Positions 41,188 through 54,040 of a stretch of DNA of 64,000 nucleotides are shown in pieces. The DNA is from Hydractinia symbiolongicarpus. Lineage: Eukaryota; Cnidaria; Hydrozoa; Anthoathecata; Hydractiniidae. Each line of letters begins with the position of its first letter. Within the stretch, counting starts at the first letter, position 1. A program made the position numbers and the translations under genes. The stretch spans positions 6,326,001 through 6,390,000 of the forward strand of contig NC_079885.1 of NCBI RefSeq assembly GCF_029227915.1. The letters are read 5' to 3'. The notes beneath the pieces are model-generated. The model saw nothing but the letters and a program-made list of their open reading frames with translations. It was not told the DNA's origin and ran no database searches.

Positions 41188-43040
41188 TTGAATATAATTC
41201 AAACGATCGTAACGTAACAGATGTAAACATTGATTTAAGTTTAGGTTTTAGGTTTAGGTTTTTTATAACGACATCTACACTGAATCACACAGTCTGTAGT
41301 GTTAAAAACAGTAACAACGGAAAAATTACTTTTTATAGTTTATGTAAATTCTTTTCTAGGACATACACGCTGTTTTTATAAGAATAGTGTGATTTAGTTT
41401 CAGCCTCTATGTTTTTAACTTTTTTGACAAATGGTATCCTTATTACTCTCTATGTAATTGCCAAAGTTATGTTCTTAACATAACTATGGCAATTTTGTGC
41501 GTCATACAAATGTTCATATTTAAACTATCAAGCTCAGACATATTCTTAGCATATTCTAAACTTCTGACCCATTTTTCAGAGTATATACTTACAAAATAAG
41601 TGCTTAAAGAACACATTTTCCGGCTCAAAACACAACAAGAAACTTAATATTTAAGGAAAAATTTAGCTATGGAAGAAACGGCTAAGAAATCGTTATACAC
41701 CCAAATTCAATTCTCTATCAAATAATTTAGAGAACACACCTGCTTTTCCTTTTGCTTTTTCAGTAGTTCAATCAGTTTTTTACTTCGATTACTAAATTTC
41801 GCTTCATCCCAAAGAGAATTGAAAATGTATAGCTACAACTGTTTGATGCATTTCCAATTAATTCTTTTTGTGATGCTATATCATCGAACGTTTTTCTTTC
41901 GTTTTAAAAAATATTTCTGACAACAACATTATTAACTTCGTTCGACAACAACAATTTGTTTTTTGCATTTTAAATTCGAATTACAGTCATACTCGAATGC
42001 GATACAACCTTGGTTCTAGAACACAAAAATGTAAAATATGGAAAAACATATAAGCCTAATGAGTAAACATTGGCATGCTTTGTTTGAAGTAACTTTTTTC
42101 AGGATTACCTTGAAAAGCAGGCAACCTTTTTCGCTTCGGTTTCTTTTTCAGTTGATAACTTGTTTCCATGAGATACGACGCGCACATGGTAAACCGGGGG
42201 TAAAATGAACATATTTCAATCGTAACGACCGAGAACGGCGCTATAGCATAAATGACAAATGGACCCCCTGTTTTCTCATTGAGCGGCTTACTTATTTTTA
42301 TAGTACATTTTAGCGCACAACCACGCCATAAGAAAGTGACCCGTGAGTTGCATGTCGTGGACTCGCAGTTTTACTCACATAAGGGAATTAGATTTAGGCT
42401 GACATTAGGCTGGGATCATAGTAACACTATATTAAGCTTAGCAAAATTTACGAAAAGAAAGCAACGTAGGGTGACCTCGCTTTTTTGCAAAAGACATATA
42501 TGTAAGAATAATGATCGCATTTTTACAGCCATATCTGGGTTAAAAACTAAAAGCTGTAAACAGATTTCGAAAATTTAAATTTGACACTCTCTTACGCTTT
42601 TAAAGATAAATAAAAGAAAAATAATAATAGAAAAAAATTCAGCAAAAATTAGTACACTCAGCTTCAGCGATTTTATAAAAAAAATATATGGTGAGATCAA
42701 ACAAAATTCACGAAGGAATAAATTCGAAATTATACTGAGTAAATATAAATTCTTTTTTAGAATTTATTGTACTATAAGTATTATAAATACTTTATTAAAA
42801 ATAAAATAGTCAACAAACAAATAATCCACTTACAAAACGCCTTTAAATAAATTTGTTAATTTCTTAAAAGAAGCGCGAATTAAAACGTCTTTAATGAAAT
42901 AGACAACCAAAGGTAATTGTCTGCAACTTTGACCGTGTAGTTATTTATAACAAGGAAACTGCATCAAAGGCACAATTAAGTTAATTACCCAATTTTGTAT
43001 AAATAATTTTTAAATTAAACGACGGCTATTATTAAAGAGA
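41188..43040. other. stretch without a supported gene
   Basis: It holds a degenerate TTTAGG-type repeat (41,238-41,265), a copy of the dispersed ACCACGCCATAAGAAAGTGAC repeat (42,322) shared with 23,208 and 52,817, and a Helitron-like 5' end GCTATTATTAAAGAGA at 43,025-43,040. The open frame at 42,252-42,578 lies over the dispersed repeat and is not a gene. Confidence 0.5.
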
Positions 43041-44541
43041 CTGGCCGGGTAAAACCGGCGTCGAACCGCTGGGTTAAGCCATAAGTCAAGGTGTGATCCG
43101 GCATTGGACACTCTGTGGAGCGCTTAATAATAACCGCAAACTGTGCCACACGATTAGGTGGACCGCTTCAGTACAAGTATACAGTGTGTTGTAAATCAAG
43201 TGAAGCGCATGCACCGTTTTACTGTCGCAACTGTAACATATTTTTTATAAAATAACTTCCCGCAACGATAGCTGAAATAAAAGCAGAGCTTACAAACCGT
43301 TGTTACTCCATAATTGGTCAATGTTATCTTATTTTGCTGGATAAGTTTTTGTAAAAGTTAAAAAATTAATCGTGACACCGGGCTCAGCGCTTACTACATT
43401 TAAACGGTGTTGTACAGGCGTATAGGGATAATACCTTTTTGAAAAAGACTTTCTCGCAGACTCTGTTTAAATAAAAACATAAGAAACTGTCCATTGCTAA
43501 AACAGGGTTGAGCAGTTAGTCCAGGTAAGCAGTGCTGCACATTCGTACAGACAAATTCCCAAGAAAGTTTAAAAATTGTCACAGTTGGCTGCTCATTTAT
43601 TACAGATAGCTAAACAATGTTGCACATGCGCATAGGCGATACAGCTATTTCAAAAAACAGTCCACTGTTAACAGTGGGCAAAGCGCTTAGCACAATTAAA
43701 CAGAGTTAAACAGGCGTATAGGCGTAATATATACCCTTTTCCAAAAAACTTCACTGCAACTACGGTTCAAATAAAAACACACGGAACAGCCTGTCAGTTA
43801 CCCGGCCAGCTACAACTATCGCTCAGCCATTTCATAAAAAGTTTTCAGGAAAGTAATAAAAGATGTAACTACCTAGCTAAATGCATTTAGCATAAGAACT
43901 TTTTAAGGAGCTAGCTAAATAGCCACAGCCTAAACATAAAAATAAATGTTGGCAAGGATAAAAAAGGTCTAATAACAAACAGAATAACAGTAAGTTAGGT
44001 TCTAGCTAAGCTAGCTAACCTTCAAAATCTTTGTTTCTAGCCAAACATCCTAAAACTGGTACGTTTAAGATCTGTACGTGGCTAAAAAACGTGACAATAT
44101 ATTTATCCTAACATTGAAAACAAACAGAAAACAAATAATACAAAAATATAAAGCTTTCAGAAGATGAAAAAGTTAAACGAATCTTATAGCCTGACCATAC
44201 ACGACCATTTTTAAAATCAAAATGGCCTTCGTTCATTCAGCGGCAAAAATCTTGGATAGTTTTGTTAAGAATCAAAATAACCTTTGTTCAGTCAGCTGCG
44301 AAAATATATTGAATTGTTTTTTAAGCGAAAATCTTGGATTCTTTCTGGTCGCAAAAATCTTGGATTGTTTTTTTTAAAGAGTCAGGCGTCGTGATTAGTA
44401 TACTACTCGCGAGCGGTGAAAACAAAGTCGGCAAAAATATATCGCATTTGGTATTGGTGTGCATTTTAAAAATTTTGTATTTCCGCCACGGGACGCGGTT
44501 TTCGCGGACACGCAGACAAAATAAGGCTATTATTAAAGAGA
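43041..44541 (-). mobile_element. Helitron-like unit, B family, array member 1
   Basis: The minus-strand 3' end has a CCGGTTTTACCCGG-type hairpin directly before CCAG (a variant of CTAG). The 5' end is TCTCTTTAATAATAGCC. The interior carries repeated words such as GCGCTTAATAA and CTTAGTACA(G)GT and no ORF. It adjoins the next unit without a spacer. Confidence 0.6.
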
Positions 44542-45989
44542 CTAGCCGGGTTAAGTCACAAGTCAAGGTGTGAGCCGGCGATGAACACTTTGTGGAGCGC
44601 TTAATAACAGCTGTAAACTGCGCCACACAATCAGGTGAATTGCTTTAGTACAGGTATACAGTATGTTATAAATCAAGTAAAGCGCATACACCATTATAGT
44701 GTTGCGACTGTAACATATTTTAAAAAAAATAACTAATAGTAATAATACCTGACATAAAAATAGAGTTTACAAACCGTTATTACCTGGTCATTGCAAAAAT
44801 ATTCGGTCAATATTATTTTATTTTTGAGGAATAAGTTTTTCTGAAAGTTAAAAATTTAATCGTGACACTGGGCTTACTGCTTAGAACAGTTAAACAATGT
44901 TGCACAGGCGTGTAGGGATAGTACCCTTTTGAAAAAAACTTTCTTGCAGACTCTTTTTATAAAAAACACAAGAAACAGTCCATTGTTAACACAGAGCTGA
45001 ACAGTCAGTCCAGGTAAACCGTGGTGCACATTCGGACAGGCGTAATACACTTTTCAAAAATATATATAAAAGCTTCGGTGTAAGTAGAAACACAGAAAAC
45101 AGTCTGTTGGGGGATCCGGCGTTGAAATGCACAGTAAACACCAACTAACTGTGTTACACAGCATTGAACGCCCTATGGAGCGATTAATAAGAGCCAAAAA
45201 CAGTGCCACACATTCAGGTAAAGTGATTTAGTACAGCCATATAGTATGTAGTATATCAAGTGTAGTCCACACAACTTTATGGTGTTTCTGGTGTCATATA
45301 TTTTTCAAAAATAAACTTAGATAAAAAAAAATACTCAGCAATTTTATTTGACAGGAAAACTTTTCATAACAGTATTAAAAGTGGTAGCTGCCTAACTGCA
45401 TTTATATGCTACTTTCACTTTTTAGCCAGAGGTAGCTAAAAAAAGCTAGCTAGGTAGACCCAACTTCAACATAAAAATAATAAACAATATAGCAAACAGA
45501 ATAAAAACTATAGCTAACTGCCTTAAAAGCAGGATGCTTCCTTAAAATCTACGTTTATAGCTTGCTAGCAAAAACTTAAAATTGGTTTGTTTAAGATTTA
45601 TACATGGATAGAAAACGTAATAAAATATTTACCTTTACAGGTGAAAACATACAGAAACTAAATAAAACTAATAGGATAGAAAGTACTTAAAAGAAAAAAG
45701 GATTGAAAGCAGATCTACAAACAAAACCAAACCAAAATGGCCTTTGTAAGGGTAGCATGTTCCCTCCGTCGGTATGTTGAAACCGCGAAGCACTTGGATT
45801 GGTCTATAGTGAAAATCCAGCCCCGTGATTGGTCTATTATGCGTGAGCGGTCCAAGGGCGGTAAAAAGAACGGGGTCTGCCGGGATGCAAAATAAAGCTA
45901 CAGGGCCGTGGAGATTTTCCGCGGTTCCCGCCACTTAGGACGCCATATTCCGCGCAGAGACTGACAAAATACGGCTATTATAATAGAGA
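44542..45989 (-). mobile_element. Helitron-like unit, B family, array member 2
   Basis: It starts on the plus strand with CTAGCCGGGTTAAG at the junction AAAGAGA|CTAG and ends in ACGGCTATTATAATAGAGA. About 1.45 kb, similar to units 1, 3 and 4. No ORF. Confidence 0.6.
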
Positions 45990-47464
45990 CTAGCCGGGAG
46001 ACCCGGCGTTAACTGTTGTTGAACCCTCTGAGGAGCGCTTAATAAAAGGTGTAAACTGTGTTACACGATCAGGTGGAGCGCTTTAGTACAGGTATAGAGT
46101 ATGTCGCAAATCAAGTGAACCGCAAACGCCATTGTAGTGTTGCAACTGTCACATATTTTTTACAAGCCGTTGTTACTCCGTCATTGCAAAAAAAGTAGTC
46201 AATATTATTTTATTTTGCGGAATAAGTTTCAGTAAAAAAATAATCGTGACATCGGGCCAAGCGCTTAGTACAGTTACACAGAGTTGAACAGTCGTGTAGG
46301 GACAATATCCTTTTGAAAAAACTTTCTTGCAGACTCTGTTTAAATAAAAACACAAGAAACAGTCCATTACCAACACGGGGTTGAGCGGTTAGTCCAGGTA
46401 AACAGTGTTGCACACCCGTGCAGACATGATTCCCGAGAAAGATTAAAAAGTAATTGTCACATTGGGCTGACCCCTTAGTACAGGTAAACCACATCGCACA
46501 TGCTCTAGGCGTAACAGCCTTTTCCAAAATTGTTAACACTGAGCTTAGCACTTAGTACAGGTAAAATGTGTCGCACATGCCTATAAGCTTAATAGCCTTT
46601 TTCAAAATACCTCAGTTTAAATAAAAACACAGGACACAGACCGTCGTTTAACAATACGGGATAGGCACATAGCACAGGTACTCTGTGTCTCATTAATAAA
46701 CTTTTGACTTTTGCTAAATTTTATATTACAGTAAAGTGGTAGCTAACTACTTAATTGCATTTAGTATGAAAAAGATTACTTAAAAATTCTGTTTCAGCCA
46801 ACGGTATTTGGTTACTTTTACATTTTATCTAGAGGTACCTAACCCCAGTTCACAACCAAGTAAAAATCAGATTGGCAAAGTTAGCACAAAAATCAGAAAT
46901 GTTAGCTAACATCTACGTTCGTAGCCAGAATCTTAAAATTGATTTTGTTTAACATTAATATATGGCTAGAGAACGTGACAGTAAGAGGCAAATAAAACTA
47001 ATACAAATCTTTAGGTGGCTGAATAGGTAGCTTAGCTCGTAGCTAGCTAGCTAACTATAAAATATAGGTAAATAAACATGTAAACAAATAAAATAAAAAT
47101 ACCCGAAAGTAAAAGAAACTGCAATCTTGTTAGAATACAAATAGAAGTATCAGAAAGAAAAATTAAATTAAACAGTTAAGAAACTTTTCTTTCTCCAGCA
47201 ATGAATTGGTTCAATTTGCTTGCCAAATTTCGGACCGATAACTTAAAAATCGTTGCTAAGAAATATAAAGAGCTTTAGTTTCTGATTGGTCATTTATATA
47301 AAACTCCGCTCCGATTGGACCTTTATTTTAGCGGCATTTGTCCCTGTGCCGGTGGGGGCCCGACGGGTTTCTTGTCCCTGCGTATTTTGTATTTCGTGCG
47401 TGGTTAAAACAAGTCGCTTTTGATGCACGAACAGACAGACGGAATACGGCTATTATTATAGAGA
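45990..47464 (-). mobile_element. Helitron-like unit, B family, array member 3
   Basis: It starts CTAGCCGGGAGACCCGGCG, where CCGGGAGACCCGG is a perfect hairpin, and ends ATACGGCTATTATTATAGAGA. About 1.48 kb. No ORF. Confidence 0.65.
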
Positions 47465-48964
47465 TAGCCGGGAAACGCCGGGGTAAGCCACAAGTGAAGG
47501 TGTGACTCGGCGTTGAACATTCTGTGGAGCGCTTAATAAGAGTCGCAAACAGTGCCACATGATGAGATGGAGCGCTTTAGTACAGGTATACAGTATGTCC
47601 TAAATTAAGTGAAGAGCATACACCATTGTAGTGTTGCGACTGTAACATATTTTTCAAAAAATAACTTTCCTGCAACAAAAGCTGAAATAAAAACAGAGCT
47701 TACAAACCGTTGTTACACTGTCATAGCAAAAACAAGCGGTCGATATTATTTTATTTTGCGGAATAATTGTCTGTGAGAAGTTAAACGATTAATCGTGACA
47801 CCGAGCTGAGCGCTTAGTACAGGTAAACCGTGTCGCACATGCGTTTAGGCTTAATACCCTTTTTTAAAGAACTGAATATATTGCAGCTTTGGTTTACAAA
47901 ACACAGGTTAAGCCACAAGTAACTGTGTTACCCGGTGTTGAACACCCGAGTTATTAATTTTAAAAATATTAGAACCCGAATTAATGATTAATAACCGTCA
48001 ACTGTGCAACACATTCAGACAAGTATGTAGTAAATCAAGTGAAGCGCACACAATTTATGGTGTTTCCGGTGTAATAAATTTTGCAAAAAATAACTAAAAA
48101 CATTTTAAGCTGAAATAAAAACACAGATTAAAATCTGTTGTTATCCCGTCACAGCAAAAACAATTATATATTCGACATAATTTTTTAAAAACACACGAAA
48201 CAGCCCGTTATTTACACTGGACTGAGCGCTTTGTACAGATACACTGTGTCGCACAGGAGTATAGACGTAACACCATTTTTCAAAAAACTTTATCGCAACT
48301 TTGGTTTTAAAAGAAATCGGTGAACCGCCTGGCGTTAACCCAGGGGTTAGTTAAAAAAAATACTCAGCAAATTATACTTTGCAGAATAATTTTTTATAAC
48401 AGTAGCTGTAGCCACCTGACTGTATTTAGCCTAATTATTATTATGAATTTTGTTGGTAGCCAAACTGTATTTGGCTACTTTCATTTTTTAGTTAGAGGTA
48501 GCTAAAGAGGTAATTAGATAGCCACAACACCAAATACGAATGAATAAAAGTATCCCAAACTGAATAAAAACGTCAAAAGAATAGCAATAAGTAAAGATAA
48601 GCTAGTTAGCCAAGCCGAATCAAAATCTACGTTCCTTGCCAAACTCTTAAAATCGATGATTTAAGATTTGTACGTGGTTAAAAAAACGTAAAAGTATATG
48701 TGCCTTAACATGCTAAAAATTAAAAAGCTTAGGGAAGATAAAAAGATCAAAAAGATCTGCAAACTTGACACCCCCACTTTCAAACTTAAATGGCCTTCGT
48801 AGCATGTTGTTTATCCGGTTCTGGCGTGATTCCAAAATAATCCGAAATTAAGCTGCGTCCAACCGAGAAAAGGAGGTCCGTAAAAATTGGACCACGCGCT
48901 ATTTTTCCGAAAAGCATGCGCGAAACCATTTTGAACAGACAGAATACGGCTATTATTAAAGAGA
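47465..48964 (-). mobile_element. Helitron-like unit, B family, array member 4
   Basis: The junction is GAGA|TAGCCGGG, with the C of CTAG lost. The end is ATACGGCTATTATTAAAGAGA. About 1.5 kb. No ORF. Confidence 0.6.
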
Positions 48965-49149
48965 CTAGTCGTTAGCCCGTGGAAAAATCCACGGGTTCGC
49001 CCGTCCTTTATATTTACTCGTCACAACAAAGTGGAAAAAAATATATCGCATTTGATATTTGTGAGCAATTTAAAAATTTCGTGTTTCCGTTACGGGACGT
49101 CGCTTTCGCAGACACACAGACAGAAAAAATACGGCTATTATTAAAGAGA
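48965..49149 (-). mobile_element. 185-bp Helitron-like unit, D family, array member 5
   Basis: It begins CTAGTCGTTAG followed by the 20-base hairpin CCCGTGGAAAAATCCACGGG and ends ATACGGCTATTATTAAAGAGA. Both termini are intact in a unit of only 185 bp, which may be close to the minimum for mobility. A partial copy is at 18,067-18,177. Confidence 0.65.
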
Positions 49150-49655
49150 CTAGTCGATAAGGCCCGTGGAAGAATCCACTGAGGTAGTATAAAAATGAAA
49201 AAGAAGCAAAAAGGTAACGTATAGGTCCTTAAACGCTGATCAAGAAAATGTATAGGATCATGTACTTTTGACAAACGGTTGCAGAGGTATTAGGGTTTCA
49301 AGGCTTTTTGATGACGTCATCAGCCCGTTTATTCCAAAACGGACTAGGGGACCCAGGTTTGGGAAAATAACCCAAATTGGTCCTAGGTGGTCCCTAGTTA
49401 CCCACGCGGTGAAAAATCATTGACGTCACCACCTCGTTTCCTAGTTATTTGGCCTCAAAGTTTTAGGTGCACTGTGATGGCTTCATTAATTTATTATAGG
49501 ATATTGACGTTAAAGTAGTGTTATTTTCGTCGCGCCGTAACGTCAGAAAATTTGACATATTAGAGTTGCATTTTTCGGCAACATCAAAGGAAAATAAAGA
49601 CATTCACTTTGCCTGTCACAGAAACACAGACACACTTAGCGTATTATTATATAGA
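49150..49655 (-). mobile_element. Helitron-like unit, C family, array member 6
   Basis: It begins CTAGTCGATAAGGCCCGTGG with a GTGGAAGAATCCAC hairpin and ends GCGTATTATTATATAGA. 506 bp, complete at both ends, and directly adjacent to units on both sides. Confidence 0.65.
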
Positions 49656-51706
49656 CTAGCTGTTTCCCGTGGAAGAATCCACTGTATTCTATTTAATTTA
49701 TGTAGCAGATATATGTCCATCAAAAAACAAACAATACAGCAGTGCGCATCTTACATCTGCATTATTATATAAATGACCAAAAAAATTAAAGGTTTTCAAC
49801 AACTGCAGTATTTATGTGACATTTAAAATCTAAATCTACTAAAATTACTTGCTCTGACCATCTGACAAATGCGAAAATTATTCGGAAAGAAGTTTCCAAA
49901 AGCATTTCAACATACATCTCACCCATAAAATTTAAATCACTTAAAACGCCACATATATACAAAAAAGCTGATCAATGTCAAACACAAATCTCTCTCATTG
50001 TATATGTTAAAATCAGTTAGTTTATTGCAAACCCTGCCAAAGGTTGACACACAATGTGAAAAATAAACAATAAATTGTGCCTCTGACAGAATTTTTTATC
50101 TAAGGTGTAAAAAAAGGGATTTGCAAGGACAAATTATAATGCAATAAAACATTATTTGATATATTGCATACAGTCCCTCCTCACCAAACTTTAGACAAAA
50201 TGCCAACAAAATAACGGTGTTTAAACCTAAAATTAATAAAGTCCTTTTAGCAATTTGCATGCTGTTTTACCATCAATAAAGTAAACAAAATTTCAAATCT
50301 CACATAGTATTCTGTCACAAATTTTCATAAAATATATATATAAGTCATAATGAGTCATGTTAAACAACAGCAATCAATCTGTATATAAGTTCATTTTATG
50401 TCAATTTTTGCACCAATTTTGCAACACAAAATACAAATTCTAAATAATACTAAAATCTCTTATTTTGGTCCTTCGCATACCGACGGTCTCCCACAAAAGT
50501 TTAATCAAAATGTAAAAAATGAGAGGTAACGACAAAATCAAAGTTTGCAAAATTTAACTATTTCAGTACATATATCTACTGCATATGCCCTCTAAAACAA
50601 TATTTTAATCCAAAATGTCAAAGAAAAACAGTTTGCAACAAAAATCAGTTATTTCGATAATATTGCATACACTCTTTCCTCACAAAAGCTTCACAAACTG
50701 TAAAAAAAAGAATGGTTGTAGGGAGTGCTTCTGATTCAACAAAAAAAGTTTTTTTGACATATTGCATCTAGCCCTTACCCATTAAATCTTACACAAAATT
50801 TCCAAAACTATATACGATTTAGAACACATCAAATTTAAATCGAGAAGGATCAGTCATTTCGATATATTGCACGGAGTCCTCCCCAGTAAGAATTTATACA
50901 AAATATAGAAAAACAAAGCTTGCAAGGTGTAAAATTGAATTCTTCTGTGTATATATATATGGTCCTTCCTCGCAAAATTAACATAAAATGTCAAAAAGGT
51001 TCAGATATAACATCTAACACAACAAAAATCAGTTCTATCAGTATATGTCATGCCATTGTCTTCCACCAAATGTTCCCCTTAAAGTTTCACAGACACAGCC
51101 TGTAAATTAAAAACAACTAAGATCAGGTATTTTGGTCTATTTCATACCATTCTGTTCCAAATAACTTATAAAATGTAAAAATTGAGTGGTAAAACAGAAA
51201 TCTCAAAAAGAAGAAAAAAATAGCTTACAAAGAGTATAAAATTGAAATCAACAAAGTAGCTCTTTTGGTGTATTAAATATAAGCCATACGCACAAAAGTT
51301 TACACTAATTGTAAGAAAATGGTTGTGTTTAGTAATTCTAAATTAAGAAAAGTCAGTTCTTTTAGCATGCTGATTAAGGTTTTTGCCCACAATTTGAAAC
51401 AAATTAAATTTACATTTTAAAAATAAGTAATTTCTGAACTTTATTTTCAGAATATTTGGAGGAAAAGAACTTCGCAACCAAAAAAAAACCCAGGAAAATG
51501 TTTAAAATTTTCAGGGTTAATAACGTTTGATGTGTTTTGTGGGAATATATATATACTGGGAATCTTTAGTTTAAAGCTAGCATTAGCTAGCTACAGCAGC
51601 TAATAGCTAGTCACTTAAATATAAACTGGAGACTTAGCTAGGTATAAAGAACATGGCTACATATATATATATATATATTCCTAGCTAGCTAGCTAGTTGT
51701 TGGTGG

Positions 51707-52397
51707 TATGTATGTATGTATCAGCTGTCTTCGCTTCTATCATCTACTGTAAGGTTTTCTTCAGTATAAGTAGTTGCTTCAGCTGCAATATATATATGTG
51801 TCTTGAAAGGGACTTCCATGTACTTCGATCTTCAGCGATTACCCTTAAGACCTTTAGGTCATGTTTCGAAATCAATTGCGAGACGCCAAATTTTATTGCA
51901 AAACTGTTATCAGATTCCACTGCTCTTCTTATATCATTGTTTAAACTGATTGGTAACGTAATTCGTTGACGACCTTTGAATTTTGATACTTGCGATTGTT
52001 CAAAATAGTGATTTATAGCCAGTTGAGCGGGTGTGTCTTTCTGTAATCTGAGAACATGCCCAAATAACCTCCATCGAGCTTGGATTATATCCAATGTAAT
52101 AGGTCTTGTTTTTGATATTTCGTACAACTTCTTGTTCCTTATTGTTACTGGGTATTTGATGTTTAATACTTGACGAAGTTGTCGACGATGGAAGGAATTC
52201 ATGTTCTTTTCTTCATTTTTGTTCAAACCCCATGTGCCACAGTTGTATAATAATATGGATTTGACTACAGTTTGATAGATTCTGATTTTTAGCTGAGTAC
52301 TGATTTTATCTTTCTTAATCCACACATCACTTATTTTCTGTAGGGCAGCTGTTGACAGTGCTTTTCTGTTAGCTATATCTTCATGGATACCTTTTTA
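51707..52397 (-). mobile_element. 5'-truncated non-LTR retrotransposon with microsatellite tail
   Basis: It interrupts the E-family element between GTTGTTGGTGGT and GATGCTAGGTATAAA; other copies of that block are continuous here. On the minus strand it ends with repeated TACATACATAC, a short microsatellite tail typical of some non-LTR clades. Its coding part is at 51,744-52,390. Confidence 0.65.
51744..52390 (-). pseudogene. C-terminal part of a non-LTR reverse transcriptase
   Basis: About 193 uninterrupted residues from 52,325 plus some upstream open frame. Segments VVKSILLYNCGTWGLNKNEE, FHRRQLRQVLNIKYP and RWRLFGHVLRL are typical of the C-terminal (thumb and beyond) region of endonuclease-type non-LTR polyproteins. 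The RT catalytic motifs are absent because of 5' truncation, so it is inactive. It differs from the RT in the Polinton integrase, which has another C-terminal pattern. Confidence 0.7.
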
Positions 52398-52626
52398 TGA
52401 TGCTAGGTATAAAACATGTCTGGCAACAATAATATAATCAAAACTGAAAATAAAACATGAAAAAACCTTACAGAACCTTGCTATGATTAATTTATAAAAC
52501 CATGCTCTTCTTCAAGTGTTTTTTTAAAGATTTATTTTGAATGAAAGAGTAGAGAATACTCAAAAAGAACAGCCATCTTTTTCGTAAACACAATTTCCGT
52601 TTTATGCTAGGAACTTCATTTAACAG

Positions 52627-53189
52627 TCCGTATGCTTTGTGAATATCTAATACCGTTTCATATGTAGTGATACCTATATATATATGCTAACATAGAGTTT
52701 TTTGGCATAAGGGTATATATATTTATATCGTTATTAGCAGCGAGTTATATATTTACACCTTATGTGCGATTTCTATGCAGTACTTCCCTAATTTTTTTAG
52801 TTAAATTTTAGCGTACGGCCACGTCATAAAAAAGTGACCCGTAATTTCCGTGTCGTGGACTCACAGTTTTACTCACGCAAGGGAATTAATATATAAGATT
52901 ACAATCTTCACAGTAATCATCTGAATATTTACTATCCATTCTATGTAACTGCGCAATAGAAAATATAAATGTTTTAAAACAGACTATTTAAAACGAATAC
53001 GAAAAGATTTAATTAGCTAAAGTCAGCTGGCTAATTGTTGTTTTGATTGAATAAATTTTTGTCATTGTGGAGGAGATCATTGTCAATTAGTATTTGTGTT
53101 CTTACTAGAAGCAAGAACTTGACATCTAGATAAGTAAGGTCTGATTGTTCAACATAGGAACCCTTCTCACTTGTCTGCGTTATGTTGAC
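52627..53189. other. no gene seen; dispersed repeat copy
   Basis: A third copy of the dispersed repeat with ACGGCCACGTCATAAAAAAG lies at about 52,815-52,890. A TATATA-rich tract is at 52,675-52,730. Nothing else recognised. Confidence 0.5.
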
Positions 53190-54040
53190 TCAAATTTAGA
53201 TGTGCATGAAGTTTTTAAGGTTTTCTTTTTGTGAAAAGGGTTTAACTGGAGAAAAATTGGCCCCCACAATTTTTAAGTGCATTGTCAATGACCTTAAATT
53301 GGACATACAAAACTGTAAAGGTCAAGGCTATGATAGTGCAGGGCCAGTGGCAGGCCACATAAATGGTGAGGCTGCACACATTACTGCAAAACATTACTTT
53401 CAAAAGGTAAAGCTGTTTATGTGCATTGTAAAATTCACAGACTAAACATTTGTGTTGCAGAAATCCTGCGCAATTGATTTTGTTCACAAAGCTTTGGAAC
53501 GTGTGCAAAATATATCATTTTCAATTATTCACCTCCTCGTTTAAAGATGCTATTTTGTGGGTTACAAAATGCTGGAACAGATGGACCAGAATTTACATAA
53601 ACAAATAGGTATTAACACCCAATTAAAGCTGGACCATAACTTCTCTCTCGTAAGTAATTTAAATTAAGAATCAAATAAAAGAACAAGTATCGATTACACA
53701 TTTTTGCTGAATTTCACATAAAGGATTTACCAAATCCAAGAGGACGAAATAAAGTTATGGCGGCAATATTAATCTGATTATGATCGTTGCTTACCAGACA
53801 ATGTTATTAAAACGTTTAAATACGTCAAATTTGTTGGCGTTGAAAACATCAAGGTTACTTTATCCGTTACTTTACCTGTTAATGTAAACGTTCCTTTTCT
53901 TCTTTAAGTAGACTTTAAGACTACACCAGGAGTACCATGGTTTAGGATCGTTTAAATGGAATTGCACTCATGTACAACCATAAAGAAATCCTGCCAAACA
54001 TAGATGCTGTTATTGATCAGTATGCAATGAGAAACTAAAG
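53190..54040 (+). pseudogene. hAT-type transposase relic (DUF4371 / THAP12-like)
   Basis: The first open piece (53,200-53,445) contains LTGEKLAPTIFKCIVNDLKL, DIQNCKGQGYDSAGPVAGH, the RNase H-like core motif of this group. It continues after a frameshift near 53,410 with VHCKIHRLNICVAEI and a stop. At about 53,910-54,036 a further piece with RSTM, DRLNGIALMYNHKEI and a downstream helical stretch resembles the C-terminal dimerisation region, with two in-frame stops. The middle is scrambled. No ends were identified. It is an old, dead copy. Confidence 0.7.

Larger units (their letters stand above)
49656..52626 (-). mobile_element. Helitron-like element, E family, 5' truncated, with nested non-LTR fragment
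   Basis: It begins CTAGCTGTTTCCCGTGGAAG with a GTGGAAGAATCCAC hairpin. The distal part (51,570-51,700 and 52,400-52,626) matches the A-family block with CAGCAGCTAATAGCTGG and ACAGCCATCTTTTT. Similarity to the A family stops at AACTTCATTTAACA (52,626), before the TC end. No Rep/helicase ORF. Confidence 0.55.

Noticed and set aside
41238-41265. Telomere-like TTTAGG repeats
   Set aside because: Only three degenerate units, not the metazoan TTAGGG repeat, and embedded in interspersed sequence.
42252-42578. 108-codon plus-strand frame
   Set aside because: It runs across a dispersed repeat also present at 23,200 and 52,817, where the frame is not kept.
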